Positions 15,300 through 25,284 of a stretch of 64,000 nucleotides of DNA are shown here, piece by piece (the first letter of the stretch is position 1; each line of letters starts with the position of its first letter). The DNA comes from Seriola aureovittata (taxonomy: Eukaryota; Chordata; Actinopteri; Carangiformes; Carangidae): the NCBI RefSeq assembly GCF_021018895.1, contig NC_079364.1:6224401-6288400 (forward strand), read 5' to 3'. Under the pieces are notes generated by a model that saw only the letters and a program-made list of their open reading frames with translations, was not told the DNA's origin and ran no database searches. Made by a program: the position numbers and the translations under genes.

Positions 15300-17037
15300 T
15301 GTGTGTGTGTTAGGTGGAGAGCAGTCTGAGCAGAGTGTGTTTAACTTAAGAAACTCCTTCGAGGTCAGAGTTTTGCCTTCTTCTAGTCGTTTGCACCCAA
15401 ACATCAGGTCGGCTTTGATGGGCTTCAGAAACACAACTTGGTAACTGAATCCAAACCAGCTCCAGGAAATTACCCAAAACACAATGTTTCATGAGTGTGT
15501 GAGGAAAAGGATGTTGACATTTAGTCAGAGGTAGGTCGTTTTTGGAAAACCCGGTATGATAAAAATGAACTGGTATGATGCTCATATAAAGCTGCTCTAT
15601 TTTGTCATAATGTACATTCCTAAACTCCAGCGAGCGTAAGTTATACTGATGTAGGAGCACAGACAAGTCCATCAGATTTAATTTGGTTTTTCCAAATGTC
15701 AAACCTGCTGAGATGAAAACTCAACAAGTTAATTACTTGTGAGTCTTGGCTTGTGATGGATCCACACAGAATATAGTTCCTTCATTATAAAATACAGTGT
15801 TTCTAATATCACCATATCAATTCATTGCCTTGTATCACCTTACAAAAAAATTAATTTGAGAAAAAGAGAGCACTAGTATCTGATTATTACTCTGATTTGG
15901 CAGAAATCATGAGTTGATGTATCAGACTCGGTATTGGGAGAAAAAATTTTGATCGGTGGATCCCTTCTACTAACTATAACATGAGTTTATTTTAGGTGAC
16001 ACAGTAAGTTTATTAGAGTGAAATTTTTTTAGGTTAAGACTAGGTGTGAACTAATCATGAAAGGATACAGGTCAACAGTTGAACAGCTTACTGTTGAACT
16101 TGAGCACTGGATTGTTAATCAAATCAAGTGTTAGTAGCCACAGCTTTAGCTTGTATCAGAATCTTGTGTTACACAGTCTGTGCTTTGCTATTCAACAACA
16201 GCACACAATGACACGAACCTGCCCTTTCAGTATCATAATGGAGGCTTTATTTCTATGGAATGAAAATGTCCACCAGTGCGTAGCCTGATAACATTTTCCT
16301 CTTCAGCCACACCAGAGGCAACAGCTGTCAGACTGTTGTTTTTCTCTGAAAGGCTCTATCAGTATTTTGACAGATGTGTTGTTCTCTCACCATGACAGTG
16401 TGGGCCCTGGCCCCTCACTGTTCACCAAGTCAGAAACGCTTCAGGCCTTCTTTACACACAGCTCATGGCACAGTAAGATCATGACTACACTTCAAATCAG
16501 ATGAGGCTTTATTCATACAGTGCTTATAATAAATACTCTGTTGTAAACATGGTTAGGAAGAATGTAGAGTCATTGTTGTTGATGTAATAGTTGAAATAGA
16601 ATAAATCTGTTCCAAAGGCAGACGACCATAAAAACTGGGGTAGTTTTAAGGAGCACAGGCTAATCTGCATCTATCTGGCTCACATGGAACAAGGAAAATG
16701 GTCGTATGTTGGTGCTGGATTGCTACGTGATCTGAAACCCTCCTGTGTACCAGCTTATTCCAGTTCAGGGTCACAGGAAATCTGAAGCCGGTCCGAGCAT
16801 TCACCGGGCGAAAGACAGGGAAACAGGAAGGGTTAGTGTTAGGAGCCTGAGGACTTATGGCAGCCTTCTCACTGCTCACTGTTAACAGTTTCATCTTCAT
16901 CAGTACGCCTGAATCTACATCCAGTGCGATGACTCTAACCCTATCTGTGGACACTGGTGAAGTTAGTTAACACTAACACCTTCTCTTCTCTCTGCTTCTC
17001 CTCTTTAGACGGTGCTGACCGCACATCAACAATATGA
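1736..17037 (+). CDS. SAMD4A: SAMD4A (Smaug1), 3' ten coding exons, 5' end outside window
   Basis: Smaug-family RNA-binding translational repressor: in known members the SAM domain reads short stem-loops (Smaug recognition elements) and recruits deadenylation and repression factors in cytoplasmic granules. Exons: 1736-2023, 4657-4766, 5746-5832, 6662-6908, 7012-7097, 7662-7780, 8616-8817, 10970-11096, 13420-13503, 17009-17037. All are bounded by AG/GT and phases match throughout, giving 458 complete codons plus a stop; the vertebrate protein is about 718 aa, so about 260 N-terminal residues lie upstream. Order of parts: Ser/Pro-rich linker, SAM domain (starts [18 protein letters not shown]), Gly-rich linker, PHAT-like helical region ([16 protein letters not shown] to [12 protein letters not shown]), a conserved RTRSLPVH motif, and the C-terminus ending DRTSTI. 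SAMD4A is chosen over SAMD4B because GCH1 and WDHD1 are linked, as in mammals. Introns are not conserved sequence and carry many repeats. Confidence 0.96.
2024..4656 (+). other. SAMD4A intron, contains a MITE-like element
   Basis: 2.6 kb, AT-rich. The clear internal feature is the inverted-ended element at 2538-2827. Around 4461-4485 is a short match to the common fish motif ending gcttatccgg. Nothing else is recognised. Confidence 0.7.
2538..2827. mobile_element. piggyBac-like MITE, about 290 bp
   Basis: The left end reads CCTCCTAAGACCCG; the right end, reverse-complemented, reads CCTCCTAGGACCTG: imperfect terminal inverted repeats. The flanks are TTAA on the left (2534-2537) and TTAT on the right (2828-2831), consistent with a decayed TTAA target duplication as used by piggyBac. 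Three CACATATG-type motifs lie inside. It has no coding capacity, so it is non-autonomous. The superfamily assignment rests only on the flanks and ends. Confidence 0.6.
4657..4766 (+). CDS. SAMD4A: SAMD4A coding exon w2 (SAM domain, first half)
   Basis: Acceptor tcccacag ends at 4656, donor gtttgt starts at 4767. It encodes [20 protein letters not shown] and on through [13 protein letters not shown], the first helices of the RNA-binding SAM domain, and ends in phase 0. Confidence 0.95.
4767..6661 (+). other. SAMD4A introns around exon w3
   Basis: Intron sequence (4767-5745 and 5833-6661) on both sides of exon 5746-5832. Two fairly long ORFs (minus strand 5247-5603; plus strand 6028-6510) have no recognisable family and are treated as chance. 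Confidence 0.6.
5746..5832 (+). CDS. SAMD4A: SAMD4A coding exon w3 (SAM domain, second half)
   Basis: This is a 29-codon phase 0-0 exon between ctaacag and gtcaga. It encodes [20 protein letters not shown] and the following helix. The basic GARHK patch lies on the helix that contacts the RNA loop in known Smaug SAM structures. Confidence 0.95.
6662..6908 (+). CDS. SAMD4A: SAMD4A coding exon w4 (post-SAM linker)
   Basis: Acceptor accaccag ends at 6661, donor gtgagc starts at 6909. It begins [20 protein letters not shown] and ends [12 protein letters not shown] plus one base. The middle is a variable Gly-rich linker with a run of six glycines, the part that diverges most between vertebrates. 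Confidence 0.94.
7012..7097 (+). CDS. SAMD4A: SAMD4A coding exon w5 (PHAT region, first part)
   Basis: Acceptor atcctcag ends at 7011, donor gtaaac starts at 7098. It encodes [20 protein letters not shown] and then LIDKCLIHE, the first helices of the PHAT-type domain that follows SAM in Smaug proteins. Confidence 0.95.
7662..7780 (+). CDS. SAMD4A: SAMD4A coding exon w6 (PHAT region, second part)
   Basis: Acceptor ccctgtcag ends at 7661, donor gtacac starts at 7781. It encodes [20 protein letters not shown] and then [19 protein letters not shown]. The first residue is Ser where mammals have Ala. It ends in phase 2. Confidence 0.95.
7781..10969 (+). other. SAMD4A introns around exon w7
   Basis: Non-coding, with exon 8616-8817 inside. 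A pyrimidine-rich stretch (about 9635-9695) is followed by a purine-rich stretch (about 9765-10020, many GAGAGA and GGAGG runs). No gene or named repeat is recognised. Confidence 0.6.
8616..8817 (+). CDS. SAMD4A: SAMD4A coding exon w7
   Basis: Acceptor gctgtag ends at 8615, donor gtgagt starts at 8818. It encodes [15 protein letters not shown], then [20 protein letters not shown], ending KQGRQ in phase 0. This is a Ser/Gly/Pro-rich, partly conserved linker. Confidence 0.93.
10970..11096 (+). CDS. SAMD4A: SAMD4A coding exon w8 (RTRSLPVH motif)
   Basis: Acceptor tctcctcag ends at 10969, donor gtgaga starts at 11097 and runs straight into a CA repeat. It encodes [20 protein letters not shown] then [20 protein letters not shown] fits the R-x-x-S-x-P pattern of 14-3-3 sites; binding itself is inference. 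Confidence 0.95.
12255..12350. repeat. Compound microsatellite poly(C)-(CA)n-(CT)n
   Basis: About 21 C, then (AC)n to 12303, then (CT)n to 12350: three adjacent simple repeats with almost no interruption. Confidence 0.95.
12837..12950. repeat. Compound microsatellite (CA)n-(ACGC)n
   Basis: CA repeats, interrupted by a few AT steps, pass into about 14 ACGC tetranucleotides (12892-12950). Confidence 0.95.
13420..13503 (+). CDS. SAMD4A: SAMD4A coding exon w9
   Basis: Acceptor actatacag ends at 13419, donor gtaacg starts at 13504. It encodes [20 protein letters not shown] then MTEHALGG, the near-invariant C-terminal block of SAMD4A. Confidence 0.95.
13504..17008 (+). other. SAMD4A last intron
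   Basis: 3.5 kb with a GT microsatellite at 15236-15310 and otherwise unremarkable AT-rich DNA. No exon-like segment is recognised. Confidence 0.6.
15236..15310. repeat. (GT)n microsatellite
   Basis: Imperfect GT tract of 75 bp with three TCTG interruptions. Confidence 0.95.
17009..17037 (+). CDS. SAMD4A: SAMD4A last coding exon w10 and stop
   Basis: Acceptor tcctctttag ends at 17008. Only 29 coding bases follow: the split codon for D, then GADRTSTI and TGA at 17035-17037. The rest of this exon is 3' UTR. Confidence 0.94.
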
Positions 17038-19552
17038 ACTGAGGCCTGAGTGAGAGCAGCAGGACAGCGCAGGTTCACGGGGCTCTCTCACGATAAGTCA
17101 CCTCGAGGTCACCAGCCCTCCCATTCCCTCTCCCTGTAGCCAATGGTAGAGCTCAACCAAAGGACCGGGTGGGATCCAAGAAACACAAGAGAGCCGATCA
17201 TCAAACGGCCAACACAAGCTATCACATTGGCACCGTCCATTGGGTCGGAAAAACACACTTCCTGCTCCGCCAGCATGCTCACAGTCACCTGCATCTGGGT
17301 GAGGAGAGAGAAAAGCATTGAACACGACCTGGACAGTGTGTGTACAGCGCCCCCCCACCCCCACCCCCACCGGGGAGTCCAGAAGCAGTATTGCAGTCCA
17401 GTCAGCCCCAGCAGAAGGGAGACGCTGGCCCTCTGGATCAGGGCCCAGTGAGACTGAGGCCCCTTCCCTCTCCAACACCTTCTGGTCCCTGCACATCGAC
17501 CACAGCTCGTGGCATCTTTCAAATCCATAACAGTACCTCAGACCCAAAAACAAGACAAGACAAGCAGAGCTACAAGGACGCAGAAGGAAGTTTGGGATTT
17601 CCTGGACTGGTTTCAGTGAGGACAGAGTGTCCAGGATGCTTTCAGAGCTTGGGAAGGCCTCTTGCTCAGTGTTGGGTGGCAAAAAAATCATTTATTTGTG
17701 TTGTATGTATTTATTGTTTACATAATGATGCTACTTTCAAAGGGTACAGAAACATGTATGAATTTCAGGTATGAATCGTGTTATATTCTGTAAAGCCTTG
17801 GCTGATTCCCATGAGTAGCTGTCACGCTAGTTTACAACCGACCTACTTATCCTTTATTTTATCAGCCAACAACAAAGACACAAATGTTCCCTTGAACATT
17901 TACCAAGAGAGAACGAGAGAGGAGAATGAGAGAGAGGGAGGTAGAGCAGATGTATGAAGACGGATAAGAGGAAGAAGGTGAGGTGGAGAAAGACACAGAA
18001 AGTAGGGAAGAAAGAATAAAGCTGAAGTGATGCAGGAAAGGGAAGCGGATGTTTAAAGACATCAGAGGCAGGACCTTTGATCGGCTGAAGATGACGGAGG
18101 AAGATGATGTCATGTCTAATCATGTTGTGAGTCTGTTCATGTGAGTGAGTGTAGGAGGAGGTCAATTAGGCACCGGTCAGTTACATATTGTTTATCCACA
18201 GCATGTACTGTATGAACTCTTTGAATTCAGAGCCTTTGCAGGCACAATACATGAAAATGTAGGTTCGTGTACACGTAAATGGGAGATGAATGCAGCTTTG
18301 TCGTCAGTGGGATCTGTCTGCATGTTCAGAAACTGGGCTCAGTAATTTTTCTAAAGCAGGGTGAGATGCTTAAGCTGCATGTTACAACTAAATATCTTTC
18401 TCAGTGGAAAAGGAAGACTGTGAAATGTGTGAAGTAGAACAAAACAGGAGGTCGATTTGGTTTCCACGCGGACCGTGTTGACCGATTGCAACATCGGAGA
18501 AATCACACACTTGTCAATCCATGAAGGGTAGTGTTCCCAGAGATTGTCTCACTAGTGCTTACCTCCACCTGCTGGCCAAACACAGTCATGGCGGCACAGA
18601 CGCTGAAGTCCATGCACACACAGACACTGTGAACCAACGGCATCTCATTGAAAAATCATTGAGGAACATTTGGGGAAACTCCAGTCCTGGTTTAGTCTCA
18701 GAGACTGCCTGTGTAACATGGTCTTCTGTCTGGTCTGTCAGTGCAGGCCTACATGGAATATATTTTCTTTTTTTTAATTCTGAATCTCATGGTTATTCTG
18801 TGTCTTAATATTTATCCTCAGTTTATTGTGTATGGAAAACAGACTTTATAAGAATAGGTTTATATTAAAATAAGCTGGTTAGGAAACTCCCCTCTGTGCC
18901 GCTTTCAATTGAGCACGTGTGCTGAGAGTTCTGACCCTGAATGGTCGTCATTGAGGGCTGTTGATTATTATTGTTTTAGTTTCTTCATTAGTTTGTTACA
19001 ATTCTATAGTACTTCCTTTGTATCCTGCACTTGATATGATAATGTGATACACTAAACTCCAAATGTTCAAGGCTCAAGCAGCAGTTTTGTGCGTTGGAGT
19101 CGGATGAATCGGAGCAGATTGAAGAGATGAGATTGACACCAACTCTTGAAAGTAGAGCTACAGTCTCAGTGGACAGAAAAGACTAAAGTGAAGCGGTAGA
19201 GCCACATCACACGGCAATGTTCAATCCCGCAGCAGAGACGAAAAGCTCCTGACACCTCTCGTTGACCTGAAATGATTTCTGCTTGTCTGATTGTGGACGT
19301 TAGAGATGAAAATACTCCTGGGCTGAATCATCCCACTCGGTTAAAGAATCATATCAGTGTTTGTGCATGTTTTAGCCCATTTACTATGATTTGAAGATAT
19401 TTAACAATAGTTTCCATTCATCTTATTATGGTATTGAAATGAACAGTCTTGACACTCTTTACACACACTAACAAAGTGAATCCATCACAGTAAATACTGT
19501 GTCATTGTGCATTTACTTCAAGTTCTTCTGGTTTGAGGTTCAGTGCAGGCCG

Positions 19553-19888
19553 GGGCTGCAGCTAATGATTATTTTTATAATAGGTCAATCTGCAGATTAT
19601 TTTCGAAGTTAATGGTTTAGTATATGAAATAGAGAAAAATGGCATTTACAATTTCTCAGAGCCCAATATACTGTCTTCTGTGTCTTTTCCACTGTGCTTG
19701 TTTTGTCCAGAATATTGAGATATTCAATTTACTGTCATATATGTGAAAGGAAAACAGTAAATCTTCACATTTGAAAAACTGGAACTTGTAAATGTTTAGA
19801 ATTTTTCTTAAAAAATGACGGAAACGATAAATGATGAATTTTCTTTCGATCCACTAATTGATTAAAATACTAATCATTGCAGCACTAT
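19553..19888. mobile_element. GGGCTGCAAC-family inverted-repeat element, near full length
   Basis: Starts GGGCTGCAGCTAATGATTAT and ends TAATCATTGCAGCACTA, an imperfect inverted pair, 336 bp apart. The interior keeps family words such as tttcccag-like, ttgtccagaata, cagtaaatcttcacattt and taaaaaatgac, also found in the other copies in this window. Non-coding; MITE-like. Confidence 0.7.
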
Positions 19889-22359
19889 TGCAGGCTTTTG
19901 TAAAGATCTGCACCTGAAACTGAATTACCACACAGCAATAATTTAAACAAAATGTTGATTAATCACATTCTCAAGCAGGTTTCAGATCAATACAACCTCA
20001 ATCTCATACCATTAGAGAAACCACTGGCCTCCTACAAGTTAAGGGAAATATAATATGGAAATCTAAAACACTACAGTTCACTTTAGAAAGAGCCAGCAGT
20101 GATGCCTCCACTGTGTGACCTGTATTTAATGGGCTAAAACATGCAGAAATCCTGTTATGGTTCTTGTCTGGAGCCCAAACCGCATTCTTTGACTAGTTGA
20201 ATGTGGAGTCAGATCCAGTGATGGTGGCTTGACGGCACAGTTCAAATCTGTGCACACTCAAACAGTCCACACACACCACAGGGAAAGTGTGCGTCGTTAG
20301 TTTTACAGCCGTGACACCGCACTCTTCAGATTATTGTCTCAGTGTGTTGTGTTTTCTGCTCTTTATACTCTTGAGTGTGTAGGAAGCGAACACACACCGG
20401 TCATCTGTGCGTTTGTGAACGAGGATGAAGATTCCACCAAAGCACAAATGTGACATGAACCCGTTTGAATCCTGAATGGGGGAAACTGATGTTACACCTT
20501 TAACATATTCTCCTGACGCTCCTCACTGAGGCAGCATCAGGATCATATTCAGACTCTTTGAGTGTCACTGCCATATGAATCAGTACTTAAAGTAGATACA
20601 ATTATTTATTCTTTTTTTTTTCATAATTTTTGCAGAGGTGATACTTTTACTCATTTAGGTGTATTATTATTTAAAGTACCATATGTATTAACATGTTATG
20701 GCTGGTGACCATACGTACATCTCAAATATTAACATAGTTATTGTTGACTGACTATTTTCTTTTTTCTTTTTGTTGCTGTTGAACTATAACCTTGTTTGTA
20801 TCTATCAGTGTCATGTTGAGATTTTTCATGTGAAGTTTGGGTGTCGGAGCGCAGCTGAAAGCCGGAGTCGGCCCGTCACAGATACATCGATTCATGTTCA
20901 GTTACAGAAGTCACGTCGGACGAGCTGTGAGCAAACAAAACAGTGGTGCGTCGTCGTCGTTGTAGTCGTCTTTGGCAGGCCAGGAAGTAGACGTGTCCGC
21001 TCCGCCTTCCTGACATTAGATTAGTTTAGGATTTGTAATCTGGAGTCTGAACTTGGTGCTGTTGGTGTATTACCACCTAACATTATGGTTCTGAGTGGGA
21101 GACGTTTATAGGTTTCTAAGTATGTTACATTAAAGAGTAAAACAGGCATTATTCTATATTTTTCTTATTGTGAACAAATTCCATGAAAAAGCCAAATCCA
21201 ACATTCAACATCTCTCAAAAGTTCCCAACTTCCCCTCCCTGTCAGTGTTTCTTATTGATCCTAGAGAAGATGGAAATTTTTATCAAAAATAGTTACTTTC
21301 ATATTACAAATCTGTAATTATTAAACAAACAGAAGGAAATAGTGCATTTGTTGCAGACTATTTCAAGCAGCTGAGTAATACACATATTTTTTGGGCAGCA
21401 GGACGGTGTGTGAAATACACTACAGTGTGTGTTCAGTGTAATGAAGGAACATGTCATTGGCGTGTTTTTGATACATCAGTCACGTGTTGGTGTTACTAAG
21501 TGTTTTCATGGGATTTGTCTTTATAGAGAAAATTTTACATCATTTGTTAAAAAGATCAAACCTGCAGTCAGTAATGTAATCAAAGGGATTATTGGTTATT
21601 ATAGTATTTTTATTTACTTTCATATCACTCTGCCATTTTTGAGTTAAAACCATGTTCATACAAAGTTCAGGCGATTAATTACTAATTCTCACCAGTGCCA
21701 CATGTTGTAGAAATGCTGACCGACAGCATTTATGTAACCTGAGTTTATGTGATTTATTTTTTTTCTAGGCAAAATAACAGAGTAAAGTTACATGTTTTGA
21801 GTGTACAGTACAAATCAGCACCACTGGCCTTCAGTATCTGCTCAGCCGTGGTTTTCTGCAGCATCTGTGAGACGTCTGTGTGAACGCAGAACATGGAGCC
21901 TGTGACGGGACAGTGGAGAGTTTCAGCTCTGAGGTCTGGATCATTTACACATCTCTTCAAAACCAAATGCTTTATTTTTATTTTTTCTAAATGCATATCA
22001 GCTCTGTGGGTGTCCAGGAATGCTTCTAACGCTGTGCACACTGCGGTAATTAACAGTTAGATAACGCCTTGATATTCCAAAAAAAACATTTAATGTACTT
22101 TAAGTCAAGACATATATGCTGTTTTGTATCTTTTATTTTTGTCATAGATTCTGCAGTTTATTCAGTTTATGTCAATATGGGATGCCAAGACTTTTTTTTT
22201 TTTTTTTTTGTAAATTCAGCAGCATCCATTCTGTAACAAAGTGTTACTGCTTGGCTGTGCTCCTTTACTTCATTTAGTTTTATTTTATCAAAGAGCCGAT
22301 GTCCTGTATTGACTGCAGGCTTACGTATATATTTGACAAAAGAATATTGTATGTTTAAT

Positions 22360-22365
22360 AATAAA
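22360..22365 (+). terminator. SAMD4A: Candidate poly(A) signal for SAMD4A
   Basis: AATAAA in an AT-rich context. It is the last good plus-strand signal before the GT microsatellite and repeat-rich intergenic DNA. Confidence 0.4.
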
Positions 22366-22804
22366 AAACCACAAAAAAGACAAAAAATTGAAGAAAATGC
22401 AGAAAAAAGAAGAGGAGGAAATTTGAAAAAAAGTGTAATTTATATTTTAAAACTGCATGCACAAGGCTGGGAAAGTCATATTTAGAATAACAAATGGCAG
22501 TGCCTTTTTTGTACTCGAGACATTTACCCCAAATGTAAATGGTTTTATATGGACTTTAAAAAACTATAATGTTACAGGATGAAATTAGCAACAGGTCATG
22601 TTCACACTGCAGCTGAAAGTGTCCAAATTCAGATTGTTTCCCTTCACCCCTAACCCTAACCTGTATCATCAATCTGATCAATATTTGACAATGCTGTCAA
22701 TGCAACATGTAAAATTACACATTAATTTGTATTTTAGGCCGATTCCTTGAATTTGGCCTCCCACATCATCCCTTCACTCGTCTGGGGTAATCGGTAACAC
22801 AAAT

Positions 22805-22985
22805 AGGGCTGCAACTTATGATAATGATTATTATTTTTGATTGATCTCTTCTATTTTCTTGATTAATTGATTAATCACTGGTTCTGGCACTGGTTTCACT
22901 ATAATGTTAAAATTTGTGGAGCTGGAAAATCAATTGAAATTGAAAGTTTACATCAATTTTTCTAAAATCTGAGGAGATGACAGTG
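22805..22985. mobile_element. GGGCTGCAAC-family element, 5'-end fragment
   Basis: Begins AGGGCTGCAACTTATGATAA, then attaattgattaatcac and a degraded interior. The opposite end is not identifiable. Confidence 0.45.
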
Positions 22986-23346
22986 AACTAACTGCTACAG
23001 TAAATTAACATTGGAGCCAATATTGACCTTATAAAGAGGGTCTACAAATTTAAAAGCTAACAGCCTGGTTTCATTCATTTTTAAAATAAACTTGAATGTA
23101 TTATGGTGCATCACTAATAAATCAGCTTCTGTCTGTGCTGCTGAAACATGAAAATTAATAGAAAAACTTGAGTTGAACTTGAATCTGAATTGAACATCGG
23201 AGCGTGCAGTGTGAACGTGGTCTGCGGCGGCGGACTCGGTCTGTGTTGTTCCTGTACTCTGTAGGTACTTCTTAATGCTGATATGAAGTTATGAATTATT
23301 CTGGTCTGTACAAAAAAAATTTGTGAATGACTGTGACAGTGAGGAT

Positions 23347-23474
<128 letters not shown>

Positions 23475-24412
23475 AATACATTCAAGTGTTTTTCAATGTG
23501 TCTTGCTGTAATTTTGTCGCGACAAACCAGAATGCTGTGACTTGGCATGCCCCGTTATACATAAAAAAAAAAAAAGTTCTAACTCCTCCAGTGTGTCTGT
23601 ATGTGTGTGATTCAGTCTCACAATATCACAGGAAACAAATACTGCGTCTAATGTCTTCTCTCTAAAAAAACAAAACAAATGTATTTATTTGAAAATTTAG
23701 CAAATATCTCATAGACTTGTCCCTCAATATCTCCTTATGCTGGGGTTAAAGGTCAATCATTCCAGACTTTATACATAAAATTAAGTTTGGAGGAGTCAGC
23801 CTGTTAAAACGGGAATTATTGAAATACCTGCGTCGTATGGTGGCCCAGGGGCTCAGTGCAGTGCAGCTGCAAATAGACAAAACACAAGCTATAATTAAGA
23901 TAATGTTTTCACCAATTTTTCACCTTCAACAAGTGCAACATAGAAAAAAAAAAATGAAATGTGCTGCAACATAATAAAACAACCAAATACAGAAACACTG
24001 TATCTTCTCACTTTGCTGTGCACGTGTTGTTAAACTGTAGAGCTACTGTGGAGGTAGATTTCAATATTATTTATGTGAACAGATCGACCACCTTAAACAC
24101 CTTCCACAAATACAAAAAATAAATTTACAACTTCACAAAATGTAAATGCAATGGACTGTGGGTGCTGTTTGCATACATATTGTATTTTAATATTGTCACT
24201 GTAGAACAGGTTGTCTTTGAAAATTAATAGTCAACAGCTTTTCAATTTTAATATGGTCATAGAACACCCATAAGTATCTGAAAAATTAAAATGCAAATTG
24301 GATTACTACATTTTCTTTTTAATTTTTTTTTTTAACTTTGCTGAAGAGCAGCACAAGAACAGGTGTGCTAACCGGGTAGCTCACACAGATGACTTGTGTG
24401 TGTTTTTATATT

Positions 24413-24615
24413 GCAGTCTGCTTGGGCAACAACATGCCAGACATGAACACCAGTAGATTGGACAAGCTGGTCAAAAAGGCTGGGTGTCTGCCCTGAACTC
24501 ACTCAGGACTGTTGTGGAGAGACACATGCAATAATTCAGGCCATCTCGGACAATACCAACCACCCTCTCCTCAACATTCTGGCAGGACAGAGAAGATGCT
24601 GTATAACACCTCAGC
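24413..24615 (+). pseudogene. Decayed LINE reverse-transcriptase C-terminal fragment
   Basis: Conceptual reading gives pieces typical of the C-terminus of fish non-LTR retrotransposon ORF2: RLDKLVKKAG in one frame, LRTVVERHM in another, DNTNHPLLNILAGQRRC in a third. A stop and frame changes separate them, so the copy is dead and truncated. An A-rich and ATT-rich tail follows and runs into the minisatellite. The clade (CR1/L2/Rex type) cannot be fixed from so short a piece. Confidence 0.6.
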
Positions 24616-24665
24616 CAAAAAAAAGTGTGAATAAAAATAATTATTTTATTTTATTATTATTTATT

Positions 24666-25284
24666 ATTTAAAAGTCATAGTATAGTAAGATATAAAAAAG
24701 TCATAGTTTAGTAAGGAATAAAAATTCATAGTAAAGTAAGGCATAAAAAAGTCATAGTATAGCAAGGTATAAAAAAAGTCATAGTATAGCAAGGTATAAA
24801 AAAAGTCATAGTATAGTGAGGTATAAAAATTCATAGTAAAGTAAGGCATAAAAAAGTCATAGTATAGCAAGGTATAAAAAAAGTCATAGTATAGTGAGGT
24901 ATAAAAATTCATAGTAAAGTAAGGCATAAAAAAGTCATAGTATAGCAAAGCATAAAAAAGTCATAGTATAGCAAAGCATAAAAAAGTCATAGTATAGCAA
25001 AGCATAAAAAAGTCATAGGCATAAAAAAGTCATAGTATAGTAAGGTATAAAAAGTCACAGTAAGGAATAAATAGCATAAATAGTTATAGTATAGTGAGGT
25101 ATAAAAAGTCATAGTATAGCAAAGCATAAAAAAGTCATAGTAAAGCAAGGAATAAAAAGTCATAGCATGGTAAGGAGTAAAAATTCATAGTATGGTAAGG
25201 CATAAATAGCATTAATAGTAATAGTTTAGTAGGGTATAAAAAGTCATAGTAAGGCATAAAAAAGTCATAGTATAGTAAGGCATA
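24666..25284. repeat. Minisatellite block A, about 26-bp AT-rich unit
   Basis: Tandem copies of a unit close to cataaaaaagtcatagtata plus gcaagg, with shorter variants lacking the tagtata step. The minus strand stays open in some frames and reads as repeated YYDFF and MPYF words; that is a by-product of the repeat, not a gene. The same unit recurs in block B at 27100-27753. Confidence 0.92.

Larger units (their letters stand above)
17038..22365 (+). other. SAMD4A: Presumed SAMD4A 3' UTR (downstream limit uncertain)
   Basis: No coding signal is seen after the SAMD4A stop. The stretch contains AU-rich motifs (ATTTATT at 17709-17715), a CG-containing purine/pyrimidine segment near 17880-18070, and one copy of the GGGCTGCAAC inverted-repeat element (19553-19888). 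The best AATAAA is at 22360-22365. An earlier one near 18016 could end a shorter form. The full 5.3-kb length is inference; transcript evidence is needed. Confidence 0.5.

Noticed and set aside
16646..16954. 102-codon minus-strand ORF in the last SAMD4A intron
   Set aside because: Protein-like in places but unsupported by splice sites or any recognised domain; it may be a repeat remnant.
24664..24948. Minus-strand open frame with repeated YYDFF/MPYF words
   Set aside because: It is the translation of the minisatellite; the frame is open because the unit happens to lack stops, and it breaks where the unit varies.
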